A DNA stretch of 64,000 bases from Siphonodentalium dalli (GCA_032622095.1 CP136065.1:215618151-215682150), one strand, 5' to 3'. Positions 24,291 to 36,455 are shown, counted from the stretch's first letter. The notes: generated by a model not told the origin, from the letters alone. A program made the numbers and translations.

Positions 24291-24600
24291 ATGCGAGAAA
24301 TTGGAATCCGAAGTGTTTTCAACCTCAGAACAGGTCGCGAAAATTACAATGAACCAGAACCAATGGAAGTCGACCATTTTAGAAATAAACCGCCGGAAAC
24401 AGCCTGCGAAATATGTGGCCACGATAATCACTCGACCCGTGAGCACCGATCACGCCCGCGACAGGTCAATGTGGAGGAAGTAATTAACCCCCAAAAAGAC
24501 AGAAAACCAAAGGCGCATATCTTGTTGGGTTTGCGAAGGTAAACATTTAGCTAGAAATTGCCCCTCTAAATCTGCAAGCCCGAGTAATAGACAATGGAAC
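24291..24600 (+). pseudogene. Gypsy gag nucleocapsid remnant
   Basis: The frame from 24291 contains an imperfect zinc knuckle (CEICGHDNHS). In a shifted frame just downstream lies a clean CCHC-type knuckle (CWVCEGKH...NC, about 24530-24565). Zinc knuckles bind the element's RNA in the particle. Two knuckles directly before an aspartic protease and RT is the normal gag-pol order of Ty3/Gypsy retrotransposons. The upstream part of gag is missing or unrecognisable, next to the MITE at 24095-24259. The frame break between the knuckles shows it is dead. Confidence 0.65.
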
Positions 24601-24799
24601 ACGGCAGTGAAATCATCTAGAGGAAACCACAAGAACCAACCAAATCGGTCACGTGACCCATCCGATAATGCACTACATCACAGCCGGAAATTTCCGACAG
24701 CAAACAAACCCCCACAACTGATTACCCTACCCACGTACCCAAACAACTAGAAAGCCCTCTCATTGAGACCACAAATGAGAGGAATTTCACCATCAATAT

Positions 24800-26400
24800 C
24801 ACAGGTAGTCCCAGCTCATGTTTAGTTAGAATAGGTAAAACTAAATATCATTCATTAGTGGATAGTGGCGTAGAGGTGTCATTGATTCACAAACGTGTCT
24901 TATGATGCATTACAGTTTCGACCAAAACTAACTAGGGAACACATTAACCACAGCTCTGTGAATGGAAAATCATTGGGTGTACTTTTTAGCATGGAACTAA
25001 CTTTCAGAATGGCAAAAATTAACTCATAAGTTTTATGTCGTTAATGATATGACCCGGAATATGATCTTAGGGAGGGATTGGTTGACCTCTCGGGGGTCAG
25101 ACTGTATTATGATCTAGGCTGTCTCAAGGTCAGTGATGTATACATCCCATTGGAGGAATACGCACATGTAGCATCTCTTTTGAGATTGACTCACAAAGTT
25201 AGTTTAAAACCTCAAAATAACACTAATAAAACTTTTCACCTACGGTGAGGCAGTGTGGTGGAGAAGGCAGTCATATGCAAACCAAACACTAACTTTGAAG
25301 TCAACTCTTTATCACAGGGCTCCCAATTCCCAGCAGCCAGCAATTACCCCAACAGTGGCTACACTCATAGGTACACCAATTATAACCGGGCAGACAACTC
25401 TAAATCAGCGACCTCTACAGTCGAGAAAAAATTGAATTTCGCTGAAGTTTCATGCCCAGATCAATATCGAGAGGCACTGTTGAAGTTGTTGAAACACAAC
25501 TCAGACATTTTTGCGGAAAAAGACACTGAGCTGACTAAAACCAGCACAGTTAAAATGCACATTGACGCGGGAAATCATCCCCGATAAAACTTCGTCCATA
25601 TCGCACCCCCTTGAATAAACGACCACTGGTCGACACTGCCATAAATGATATTCTCACAGCAGACATTATCAGGCCAAGTTCCAGTAGCTGGCCGGTCCCC
25701 ATCGTGTTGGTGGACAAGCGAGACGACACGAAACGATTTTGCGCCCATTTTAGACAACTCAATTCCATAACCAAGCCCATGTCGTACTCACGGTCATCGA
25801 CGATATTTTGGCACTTCTTGGAAAATCCAAATTCTTTACCGCCCTCGATCTGAAATCTGGCTACTGGCAATGCCAGATCGCAGAGGAGGACAAACAAAAG
25901 ACAGCTTTCGCATGCCACCGAGGCCTCTTCGAATTCAACTCCATGCCTTTTGGGCTCAGAAATGCTGGCGGTGTTTTCTCTCAGCTTATGGCCCAAGTAT
26001 TATGTGGAATGGGTGATTATGCGTACATAGACGATATTTTAATATACAGCGAGTCCCTGGACTTACATTTGGAACATGTCCAAAAAGTGTTTGACAAATT
26101 GCGCCAACATACACTAAAATTGAAATTAAAAAAGTGCCAGTTTTTGCAACAGGAAACGAAATATTTGGGTTTTATAATTGATGCCGATGGTGTCCGACCT
26201 GACCCTGACAAGGTCAAGGCCATATGGTCCCTTGCCCCCCCCCCCCAGCCTCAGTCAAGCAGGTACGTTCCTTCATTGACAGGAGTAACTACTATCGTAG
26301 ATTTGTCCCCTCATTCTCACAGATTGCAGATCCTCTGGTGCATCTTACAAAACAATATGCTAAATTCAAATAGAACCAAGCTTGTCAAAGTTCGTTTGAC
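24800..26400 (+). pseudogene. Gypsy pol: protease and reverse transcriptase remnant
   Basis: A protease active-site motif VDSGVEVS lies at about 24858-24885 (retropepsin D-[ST]-G type). After several stops and shifts, the RT begins near 25600. The best-preserved frame (25808-26407) has the Gypsy RT blocks TALDLKSGYWQ (about residues 11-21), FNSMPFGLRNA (43-53) and the catalytic YIDD box (73-76), then YLGFIIDADGVRPDP. A run of C residues at 26236-26246 coincides with a frameshift: connection-domain sequence (SNYYRRFVPSF) continues in another frame just after it. This is an animal Gypsy-type element on the plus strand, inactive because of multiple stops and shifts. Confidence 0.9.
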
Positions 26401-26900
26401 AAACTAAAGGAAGAACTGACAGCAGTACCCCTCATTGCCTATCCGAATACAACAACGCCCAAAACGTTGTATACCGAAGCAAGTGACTTTTACATTGCGC
26501 CTGCCTGACCCAGTTAGGCTCAGATGACATTGAAGAACCAATCTATTATCTCTCACACAACTTAGCGATACTCAAACCCGATGGCCAACTGTCGGAAAAG
26601 AAGCCTATGCAATTCACTTTGCATTGCAAAGGCTGGACCATTACAATTCCACTTTTACAATAAAAACAGATCACAAACCATAGAAATACATCTTGGAATC
26701 CCCCATGCAAAACAAGAAAATCCAACAGTGGGCTTTGGGTATAGCTGGATATAACTGTAACATTGAATACATAACAGGCCCAGATAAGCACTGTGCTGAC
26801 ATGCATATACAGAACATGAAAAGGCAGAAGTGGAAGTGGATATAAATGACAATAGCCTTACAATCGCTGAAACCCAGGCAGAGGTGGCCATCTTAAATTC
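26401..26900 (+). pseudogene. Gypsy pol: RNase H remnant
   Basis: The stretch between RT and integrase carries broken RNase H-like blocks, such as LYTEASDFYIA (about 26470), a YNS/TIKTDHK-like region near 26640-26680, and GYNCNIEYITGPDKHCAD (about 26748-26800), the usual end of Gypsy RNase H. Several stops and frame changes interrupt it. The position and the last motif make the assignment fairly safe. Confidence 0.7.
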
Positions 26901-26999
26901 ATTTAAATTTCAACCCAAAGATTTTGCAAGCTGCGAAGTAGCTCACAAGGAGCTGCCAAGTAAAAATTAAATTGGTAAGGCCTACCAGCCTACTGACCT

Positions 27000-28183
27000 C
27001 TTGTTCAATAAGCCCAACTTCAATATGCTTGAGGAACAAAAGAAAGACCCTGAAATTGCGTCAGTTCTGGATGTCTTCGACAAAGGATAGGATACCCGGA
27101 ATGACAAACACTTTATGATTGATGGGGTACTATATTACCTCTCAAGTGATGATGCAGAAACGACCACACGCCTTTGTGTACCCACACATCTTCAAACCAA
27201 CGTAATCCAACAATACCATGATAATAATGGCCATTTGGGAATAGACAAGACACATGATGCAATTAAATCCAAATATTTTGGCCCAGACTGTATAAGGAAC
27301 TCAACTGCTACGTTGGCAAATGCGTGACTTGCCAAGTCAGGTCTCTGCATAAACAGTGCCCTAAAATGCAATGACGGATACAGCCCCTTCCCCTTTTTGC
27401 TCAAATTGGTTTGGATCTATCAGGCCCCTACCCCACATCGTTATCGGGTATTCATTATATTATCAACTTCGTCGATTTATACAGTGGATGGGTGGAGGCA
27501 TTTCCAGTCAAGGACAAATCAGCAGATAATGTTGTTCATCTCTTGATCGATGAAATCTTCCCGCGACATGGATGCCCCCTAGAAATAGTCACTGATAATG
27601 GCAGTTAGCACATAAATTACAAGGTCAGGGACACTTTGAAGGCTTTAAACATCCATCACGTGACTACGTCATATTATCACCCGCAGAGCAACAGTAGGGT
27701 GGACAGTTTTCACCAACTTTACATGACGTAATCTCAAAGAAATGGCGGACCAGCTCAATACATGGGACGTCCATTTAAATCAAGCGCTAGCTGCGATCCG
27801 ATTTAACAAAAATGAATCTTCAAACTTTTCCCCATTTTCCTTGTAATACAACAGGGACGTCGTGTTCCCAATAGACAATCTCTTGAAACCAAGGCGTAAA
27901 TACGCTGGAGCAGATTGTCATCAAATAGCCTTACAACAATAACATAAATCATTCATGCTGGTACACAAACACGTGAAACAGGCTAAACGCCAACAAGCAG
28001 CGAAATTTGACAAAAAGGACAAGGACACCAAATTCGAGATAGGGGAGGCCGTCTATATTAAGAATCAATTACGAAAAAGCAAACTAGAAAGTAAATGGAA
28101 ACCCTACTTCCGCATAAGCAAACAAATAACGCCCATTACTTTCGAATTAAGGAATCAATTAACTGGGAAGGTCACATAGTCCC
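27000..28183 (+). pseudogene. Gypsy pol: integrase remnant
   Basis: The N-terminal HHCC zinc-binding part is recognisable (HDNNGHLGIDKTH near 27218-27260, then CYVGKCVTCQ in a shifted frame near 27305-27335). The catalytic core shows LDLSGPYP (27410-27435) and VTDNGS followed at once by a stop (27590-27609). In the third catalytic block the residue expected to be Glu reads Asp in PQSNSRVDSFHQ (about 27680-27715). Downstream, 27955-28179 encodes the C-terminal GPY/F-type region (ESKWKPYFRI, HAEHM). Stops and frameshifts make it inactive. The GPY/F region supports Gypsy rather than Copia or BEL. Confidence 0.9.
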
Positions 28184-28403
28184 ATGCTGAACATATGTGC
28201 AAGGCCAACCTTGAATGGGAAATCCCCAAGACTGACACCAACAAACGTTTGTGGTGCCCCCAGAATAGACGAAGATAGCGACGCCCCTGCCCCTAACCCT
28301 GCGAGTGGCTCTTCTGGTGATGAGACAGAACCATTGCCAAATGATGTAATCGCTCGATTTCGGAGACAATGTTCAGACTCCGATTATGAAGATATCCCTT
28401 TAA
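28184..28403 (+). pseudogene. Acidic pol C-terminal tail, cut by the foldback insertion
   Basis: After the integrase end, one frame encodes a low-complexity Pro/Ser/acidic stretch (SSGDETEPLPND, SDSDYEDIP). It stops at 28403 where the foldback element begins. Similar low-complexity coding style (SSTDEETGPS, TESSEDEF) resumes on the other side at 34455, so the two may be halves of one original region. Confidence 0.45.
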
Positions 28404-30229
28404 TAGTTCGGGACCCGCATATGTTCCATTTACACTTTTGCGTACAAAAGGTTTGACCCCCCCTAAAGTTGGTACCAATAATGGAACATTCTGAAAAGCC
28501 GATTTCTTAAGTTGCGCATTCCTGGGGTTTAGGGGCCGCTGAACCCCAAAAAGTGCCAAAAATCACTTCTATTTACACTTCCGCGTACACCGATGACTTT
28601 TGGTTTGATGATACTCCTAAGTGTACTGATAAAGAAAACACAACTTAAGAAAGGAATTTTCCTGGGGTTTTCACATGCTGAACCCCAAAACGTGATTTTT
28701 CACTTTTGTTTACACTTTCGCGTACATCCATCATTTTTTAAGATAAGAAGGGGGTCATCGGGTCACCCCCCAAAACGTAAAAAATCACTTTTATTTAAAG
28801 GTTGCATTCGTCCAACGTGTGTGTATGTGCGTACACCCCTGATACGTTGCACTAATACAACCAATACATCCCTAAATCGATACGATCAACTTAAGAAATA
28901 TATATTCATGTCGTTTTCTGATAAGAACGAGACTTGTTACCCCCCCCCCCCCCCCTCCCCCCTCCACAACCCGATCCATTTTCTAGAACTATAAGTGAGC
29001 CAGTTTTAAGAAAATTATAGCGGGAAAATCTATTAAAATTTATACAAATGTATAAATTTTCGTGAAGCTAAGACATAGTGACACTTTTTTGGGCCAAAAT
29101 TGAAACTCACCATCCAAGATGGCCGCCAAAATGGCCGCCGGAATTTCAAAATGACATTTTTTCACAAATATGTTCTAGATCAATTCATGCTGTTTGGAAC
29201 TGGTTGAGTAATGCAACTTTATTTTGTGTTTTGTATATTAACTGATCATTGGAGCAATTAAATATGCAATTATTGGTGTCCTAACCCCTTCCGATCCGTC
29301 AACAATTCGATTTTACAGAACACAGTACAAATTTTTTTTTAAATCACAATTGGCATTCTAGTCATATTTCAACAAGAAATGAAAAGAACATTCTAATGTA
29401 AGTGAGGCATATCATTACCTATGAATATCCCAAATCTCTGGAATCATAAATCTTACCTTGGCTCAAAATGGCTGCGAAAATGGCCGCCAAAATATGGAAA
29501 ATGGTAAATATTGCCCCAGGGTGTCCTGCAATCGTTTACAAGTTGTGGTTGATGTACACAATTGGCTAATCTGTTTTCTATACATTGCATACTAACATGT
29601 CTGATGAACCATGGATAATTTTTACTATTGTCACCACTGACATCACCAGAAATATTGGATTTTTCTCTCAAAAACTTACATAAATATCGGGAAAAATTTA
29701 CTTTTCAGGGTTCGACCATTTGTTCAAGTAAAATGTAACTATCTTTGGATTGAAAGGTGTTTATTGTTTTGGTATATCTTAAATGTGTCACACTACGGTG
29801 TTTATAGACTAAATTGCTCAAGATGGCTTCCAAAATGGCAACCAAATTTGTAAAAAGGTAAAAGTTAACATATCCCGAACATTATTTTCTGCATTATCCG
29901 AAAAAGGTAGCAAATTGTGGCTCACTTGGTTATTGTACGTGTTATTTACAATGCAATTAACTGACAACTGCGTTCTATTATGTTTGTCCCAGTTCCGTAT
30001 GGGGCATGACAAATTCATTTTAAAGTTGCAGTATGGAATATTGCGGAGAACCTCTTTTGTGATTCTGGCCATATTATTGAAAGGGAATGGGCAGAACTTT
30101 GAGACGGAACTGAGATGAACCATGATATGTGGGTATTCTGGCCCATTATGATAAAAAATTATCAACTGGATACAGTGTGGAAGCCAAGATGGCAGCCAGG
30201 GAGTTACTATATGATCATAGATGAGGATA
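28404..30229 (+). repeat. Left arm of the giant foldback
   Basis: The outer 400 bp holds about three units with a 140-bp period, each with a TTTACACTTxCGCGTACA block (near 28430, 28572, 28710) and a CCTGGGGTTT block. The inner 1.1 kb is organised at about 355 bp, with a motif of the type CAAGATGGCCGCCAAAATGG or a variant at about 29115, 29465, 29820 and 30185. The arm also includes a C-run at 28940-28957. Confidence 0.8.
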
Positions 30230-32570
30230 ATAGGTATACACAGAGTTATTGTATGGCCATGAATGATGTGTGGGTATAAAGGGAGTGCCCTGTTGGTAAC
30301 GGTGGGACGTATATTTATATATGTTGTGGATGTGTTATCATTGGTGGTGTATGTGGAGTAGATTTATTATCATGGATGGCGTGTATGAGTATGGCAAGTA
30401 TTGAACTTATGAGTGGTCGTATGTGCGGATATTGGTAAATCTGGAAGGGATCACGATTGGTGATGTGCATATGTATACCTGGATTGAATCTATGGCCATG
30501 TGTATGGCGACTATGTATACATGTAGTGGCTGTATGGTCAATGGTGAGGTGAATATGTATACAATGAGTGACTGTATGATCGTGAATGTAGTGAATATGT
30601 ATACATATAGTGACTATATGATTATGTGTCGGGTGTAGGTGTATGCCTGTGTTCATGCATGGTGACTCGTGGCTGTATCGTCATTTGTGGTATGTACGGG
30701 TATAACCAAGTATGGCTGTATGATCAGGTGTACTAGTACATGTACGTACAAAGTGTATACGTGGGTGACTGTGTTGTCATTTGTGTGGTGTTTATGTACA
30801 TATGGAGTGACTGGGGTAATGGGTGGGTTGTACATGTGTACCTTGGGCGGCTATCGGTTGCCACAATAATTCAAGGATATGTTATCAATAGAGAGGTCAT
30901 GTCATATCGTGGAAAGCGATATCCACAAATTATCACACAGTCATTACATATATACATAAACACCACAGACATAACAATATAGTGACCCACTGTATACATG
31001 TACACCTGACCCGTAACCACGGATGACCATACAGCCACGCGTCACAATGCAGGCACACCGGGTATACTCCTAAACATGACCCATAACCATATAGTCACTC
31101 CTTGTATACCCATTCATCTCACCATTGGCCATACGGTCATCCCCTGTATACATATTCTCCAAACGCATGGTCAAATATACAATCAATATATACATCAACA
31201 CCACAACAATGACCATAAAGTCACTCCGGTATACATATGCACATCATCAATGGCCATATAGCCACTCGCTTCATGCACATACCCTCACCCATGTTACCTG
31301 GTATACTCCTTCACCTGACCTATGGCCATATAGTCACCCCGTGTGTACCTATTCAAAACATTCATACACGATCATGGTCAATCCTTTTATACATATTCAT
31401 CTCAACATTGGCCATGTCAATCCCTGTATCCCTATTTGTCACACCATAGCCGAATAGCCACTCAAGATATACAAATACACCCCAGCCATGCCAGTATAGT
31501 CACTCCATGTATGCATATGCGCCTCATCCATGGCCATATAGCCACTCGCTATATACACATATCCCTCACCCATGACAATAAAGCAACACGTGTGTGTACC
31601 GGTATAACCTACATATGACGACACCGACACGAGTCACCAAACATAAACACCAGGTACATGTATACCCATACGCCTGTCACCCCCTGTATAGATGTTCATT
31701 ACATTTATGATCATACAGTCACTACTTCACTACTTGTATACCTACATGTAATCATCTCACCATTAACCATACGGTCACTACCTGTATACTCATAGTCATA
31801 TAACCACTCGATATACATATGCAGCCCACCCTAGACCATAAATTCACTCCAGGTATACATGTAAACCTCACTAATGGCCATTCAGCCCTTCCAGATATAC
31901 AAAAAACCTGCACATACGACCACTCAAACAATCCATACTTGCATATACACCTCACAAATGACAATTCAGCAATTCACTGTATAATCATACACGCCATCCA
32001 TTATAATACAGCTAAGCCATATACACCCACCAATGATAATACATCCACGAGATGTATAAATATACATTCCACCCGTAACCACAAGGACACTCCCTATGTA
32101 CCCACACGCTCGATAATGTCCACCCAGCTTACTCCAGGTTTTCATATTCAATCATGACAGTACAGTCATTCCATGTATACCTATACACATTACCCGTAAC
32201 CATAAAATCACTACCTATTTATCCACACACCCCATCCATGATCATACAGACAACGCATGTACATCCCACCCATGACCTTACAGTCACTCCATATATACAT
32301 AATCAACACATATATGACCATGTAGCTATATCCATACACCACACCAATGACCATACAGGCACACCGGGTGCACCCGTACTGGATATACACAATCATACAC
32401 CATACAGTCACTCCATGCATACCGATTCACCTCACATCTGACCATGAATTCTCCATGTATACCTAGATGCATCTTACCATGGACAACCCACTCATAACCA
32501 TTGGGTCACTCATTGTATACATACTCACATCAGTCATGACATACAATAACTCCCTGTATACATATTCACC
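30230..32570. repeat. 42-bp minisatellite core that flips orientation
   Basis: On the left (about 30230-30860) units read like GTGACTGTATG...GAATATGTATACA every 42 bp. On the right (about 30960-32570) the complementary form CACTCCATGTATACATAT...CATGACCATATAG repeats every 42 bp. The switch occurs in a short unique stretch near 30870-30950. The right half is about 2.5 times longer than the left. The many Tyr/His/Thr-rich open frames on both strands are by-products of the repeat. Confidence 0.85.
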
Positions 32571-34440
32571 TCACATATGATCATAGAGTAACTCCCTGGC
32601 TACGATCTTGGCATCCACACTGTATCCTGTTGACATTTTTTTATCATAATGGACCGAATAGCCAAAGATTATGGTCCATCTCAGTTCTGTCTCAAAGTTC
32701 AGTCCATTTCCTTTCAATAAATATGGCCAAAATCACAAAAGAGGTTCTCGGCAAAATTACATACTTTAAAATGAATGTGTCATGCCCCACACGGAACTGG
32801 GACAACTGTGAATAGAACATGTAGTTGTCAGTTAATTAACTAACACGTATAATAACCAAGTGAGTCACAATTTGCTACCTTTTCGGATAATGCAGAGAAT
32901 GTTCGGGATATATGTTAAAAATTAGAATTTTACATTTTGGAAGCCATCTTGAACATTTGGTCTATAAACAATGTAGTGTGACACATTTAAGATATACCAA
33001 AACAATAAACACCTTTCAATCCAAAGATAGTTATATTTTACCTGAAAAAATGGTCGAAACCTGAAAACTGAAGTTTTGCCAATATTTATGTCAAGTTTTT
33101 TTTAGAGAAAAGTCCAAATTTTTGACGATGTCAGTGGTGAAAATAGTAACAATTAACCATGGTGCATCAGACATGTTAGTATTCAATGTATAGAATGCAG
33201 AATAGTCCATTTTATACATCAACACAACTTGTAAGCGATTGCAAGACACGCTGGTGTAATATTTACCATTTTCCATATTTTGGCGGCCATATTGGCAGCC
33301 ATTTTGAGCCAAAGTAAGAATTTTGGTTTCAGTGATTTGGAATATTCATAGGTAATGATATGCCTCACTTACATTACAAAGTTCTGTTCATTTCTTGTTG
33401 AAATATGAATAGAATCCCAATTGTAATTTTTTGTGAAATTTTATACCGCATTCTGTACAATATAATTTTTGAGGGATCGGAAGGGGTTAGGACCCCAATA
33501 ATTGCATATTTAATTGATCCAATGGTCAGTTAATATACAAAACACAAAATAAAGTTGCATTACTCAACCAGTTCCAAACAGCAAGAGTTGATCTAGAGGA
33601 TATTTGTGAAAAAATGTCATATTTTCAACTTCCGGCGGCCATTTTGGTGGCCATCTTGGATGGTGAGTTTCAATTTTGGCCCAAAAAAGTGTCACTATGT
33701 CTTAGCTTCACGAAAATATATACATTTGTATACATTTTACTAGATTTTCCGCTATAATTTTTATAAAACTGGCTCACTTATAGTTCTAGAAAATGGATCG
33801 GGTTGGGGGGGGGGGTAACATGTCTCGATCTTATCAGAAAACGACATGAATATAATTATATTTCTTAAGTTGATCGTATCGATTTAGGGATGTATTGGTT
33901 GTAATAGTGCAACGTTCCAGGGGTGTGCGCACATACACACACGTTGGACGAATGCAATCATGTAAATAAAAGTGATTTTTTTACGTTTTGGTGGGTGCCC
34001 CGATCACCCCCTTCTTATCTTAAAACCCCAGGAAAAGTTGCTTCTTAAGTTGTGTTTTTATAATTAGTATATATCAAAGTACTTTGAGACCAAAAATTAT
34101 GGATGTACGCGAAAGTGTAAACAAAAGTGAAAAATCACGTTTTGGGGTTCAGCATGGGACCTTTTCTTATGTGAAAACCCCAGGAAAATCCCTTTCTTAA
34201 GTTGTGTTTTCTTTATCAGTACACTTAGGAGTATCATCAAACCAAAAGTCATCGGTGTACGCGGAAGTGTAAATAGAAGTGATTTTTGGCACTTTTTGGG
34301 GTTCAGCGGCCCCTAAACCCCAGGAATGCGCAACTTAAGAAATCGATTTTTCAGAATGTTCCATTATTGGTACCAACTTTAGGGGGTCAAACCTTTTGTA
34401 CGCAAAAGTGTAAATGGAACATATGCGGGCTCCCGAACTA
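32571..34440 (-). repeat. Right arm of the giant foldback
   Basis: Inverted copy of 28404-30229 with scattered mismatches and small indels. The arm is about 45 bp longer than its partner. The same 140-bp and 355-bp internal periods are seen in mirror order, including the G-run near 33805-33813 that pairs with the C-run of the left arm. Confidence 0.85.
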
Positions 34441-35455
34441 TAAGCAAGCTTAAGTTGCGCTTACAGCCTAGTAAAGCGCGACTCGTGCGCTCAGGGCCAT
34501 TACAAAACCATCACTCGTCCACGGACGAGGAAACAGGGCCGAGTGCCCAAGCCCAACGTACTTCCGCACCCCGCCGATACAGGCGCAAAGCAACAGAGCA
34601 GCTTACAAGTACTGAGAGCTCGGAGGATGAATTCATGGAAGTAGTCGCCATTGAATCGAACCCTCGCGAATTTAGGCCCATACCGGCCCCACGCAAGTCT
34701 AAGCAGCCCGATAATGGAGCACGTATTGACTTAAGAAGCAAACAATCATTCCAAAACATGTTATCCTCAATAGCAGCATTAATGTTAATAATAATACGAT
34801 GCTCAGACTATTAATCTGGATTCATTACAGAATGAATGGGACCCTACTTTTAACTGTCTTATTGGCAAGTCTAACCTGGCTTCATAAACTCGCCAGAATG
34901 TGGCGTTTAAAAATATTTAGCCCAATGCCCAACCAAATCGCAAAAGGTCATGTCGCTATCGATTACAGACCGCACGTTCCCGGGGCCAATTGCTTACACA
35001 TGGTCAATTACTGTTACTTACCGATCAACCGTTGAGCTTTACAATCGTAGGCCGAGAGATAACGCGAATAGCACCACCCTTATGGTTACTATGTTTAAGC
35101 GCGTCCTGCATAAATTAAAAGTGATCGGAAAAGATTTGCATGCCTGAGTTAGTGAATGAACTAGTCAATATCGCTCCCTCTTATGAATTGGATAGATGAC
35201 CATGGTGGTATTATGACCTAGTAATAACTGCAGTAATAATTTTCATTCTCTTGACTCGCCGATTTTGGTGGAAAATTGTTAATCGACACTTGCCAAGGTT
35301 AGCCATTGTGCACAATAAGCAGTTAGACCAGCAACCTGAGGATATCCAAATGGTCGTGCTCAAAGAGCCCATCGACGAAGCAGTGGAGACGGTGCACCAA
35401 AGCCGTCTGCGCCATTTCAGGACAACCCTCAGGAACGCCTATATCCAATTATAGC
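34441..35455 (+). pseudogene. Gypsy 3' coding remnant, possibly env-like
   Basis: Three short plus-strand frames lie between the foldback and the presumed 3' end of the Gypsy element. The first (34455-34814) is basic and Ser/acidic. The second (34799-35035) has a hydrophobic stretch (GTLLLTVLLASL). The third (about 35150-35454) has a strong single membrane segment (YDLVITAVIIFILL, about 35217-35260) followed by a basic and acidic cytoplasm-like tail. A membrane anchor with a short tail at the end of a Gypsy element suggests a degraded envelope-type gene with a large internal loss. No fusion-peptide or cleavage-site motif is evident, so the call is tentative. Confidence 0.4.
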
Positions 35456-35901
35456 CGTCAGAGGCTAACCACACCTGTGGCGGATTTGGATTTCACTTAT
35501 ATATTATATATTAAAGTATTCCGCATTTCCTTCATATCAATTGTTGCATTGATATTAGCATCAGTTGCATGTATATAGACATTTATGCATTTCTCATATT
35601 TCAAATATTAAATGTTGCATTGCGATAATGTCCATTATGTGATAGTTATGTAATTATCGTAATTATTATAGCAAGTGTTGAATGGGGATTAGTATCCCTT
35701 ACATGTAGTTATATATTTTAGTGATGGACATCAGTCACCCCGATTTATCTTGTGCTTAACTGTTCGTCGACACATATATATGTAGACCTAAGTGGTTGAT
35801 TCCTTTTTGTCTTTGACCAATCTGACGGCCCTCAAGAGATACTGATAAATGGAAAAGTAACCATTGTTTACTGACTATCGTTTGAGTCTTACAGGCTGAC
35901 C
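35456..35901 (+). other. Candidate LTR/leader region of the Gypsy element
   Basis: AT-rich non-coding sequence between the env-like end and a new gag-like start codon. The position suits an LTR plus leader. I could not match it to any second copy in the window, and a primer-binding site is not certain. Confidence 0.3.
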
Positions 35902-36119
35902 ATGGCGGCTGAACAGGGGTCGACCAATTGTCACAACCTACCCCCATACTCGGACAGTGAGGACGAAAATACCTCAACATCTGACGATGACAACCAGCAG
36001 GCGGACACATGGAGGCAACCTCGACACAATGCCACACACGCAGTCATACGCATCCTACAGCCAGCCATGGATACAACCTTACAACGAGTATAGACAACAT
36101 TACACGATTCAGTCACCTC
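35902..36119 (+). pseudogene. Gag-like N-terminus, interrupted by hAT element
   Basis: From the ATG at 35902 a frame encodes an acidic, Ser/Asp-rich start (YSDSEDENTSTSDDD). A shifted frame then continues with a Tyr/Gln/Pro-rich stretch (YASYSQPWIQPYNEY). It ends where the hAT copy begins at 36120. Its position right after the presumed LTR/leader suggests a gag start, which would imply a tandem or recombined Gypsy copy. No knuckle or capsid motif is preserved. Confidence 0.35.
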
Positions 36120-36455
36120 CAGTGTTCGCGCTGTCGGTAGCCAAATTAGCCAATGGCTAATCTTTTTCGAATTTGGCTAATAAAAAATTTCATTTGGCTA
36201 AACTTTTGGCTAAACTTTTTTTGACCCCAAATGTAGACTGAAAGCATGAATTTTTGGCAAGTGGGTTTTCAATTCTGTGATGTCCGAAAACATCGTAAGT
36301 GGGAATATATCGCCGACTGTACAAAGGGAAACCCGATCGCGGACAGTACAAAGGGAAACCCGTTACTCTTGCACGAAACAGCAAAAAAATCATTATTTTA
36401 CATTTAATCCGCTAATCCCCCATTGTCTGTCTGGTCACTCACGGGACTCCTGTAC
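36120..36455. mobile_element. Truncated hAT element copy
   Basis: Begins CAGTGTTCGCGCTG and matches the left part of the element at 16765-17936 through AAATTAGCCAATGGCTAAT, CAAAGGGAAACCCG and GTCTGTCTGGTCACTCACGG. It lacks about 700 bp of interior and no right end was found. AAAGGGAAACCCG occurs twice here against once in the longer copy. Confidence 0.8.

Larger units (their letters stand above)
28404..34440. mobile_element. 6.04 kb giant foldback element inserted in Gypsy
   Basis: The outer ends are exact inverted copies (TAGTTCGGGA at 28404, complement ending at 34440), flanked on both sides by TAA (28401-28403 and 34441-34443), a possible 3-bp target duplication. The left arm is 28404-30229 and the right arm 32571-34440, colinear inverted copies along their whole length. 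The middle is a 42-bp minisatellite that itself changes orientation. No transposase frame exists. TIRs that carry tandem repeats recall Drosophila FB/Galileo-type foldbacks, and a TAA duplication would suit PIF/Harbinger; neither assignment is proven. It interrupts the Gypsy pol/env region. Confidence 0.85.

Noticed and set aside
30315-32441. Many His/Thr/Tyr-rich open frames on both strands, and resemblance to a CRISPR-like array
   Set aside because: They translate a 42-bp minisatellite with no unique equal-length spacers; this is an animal genome.
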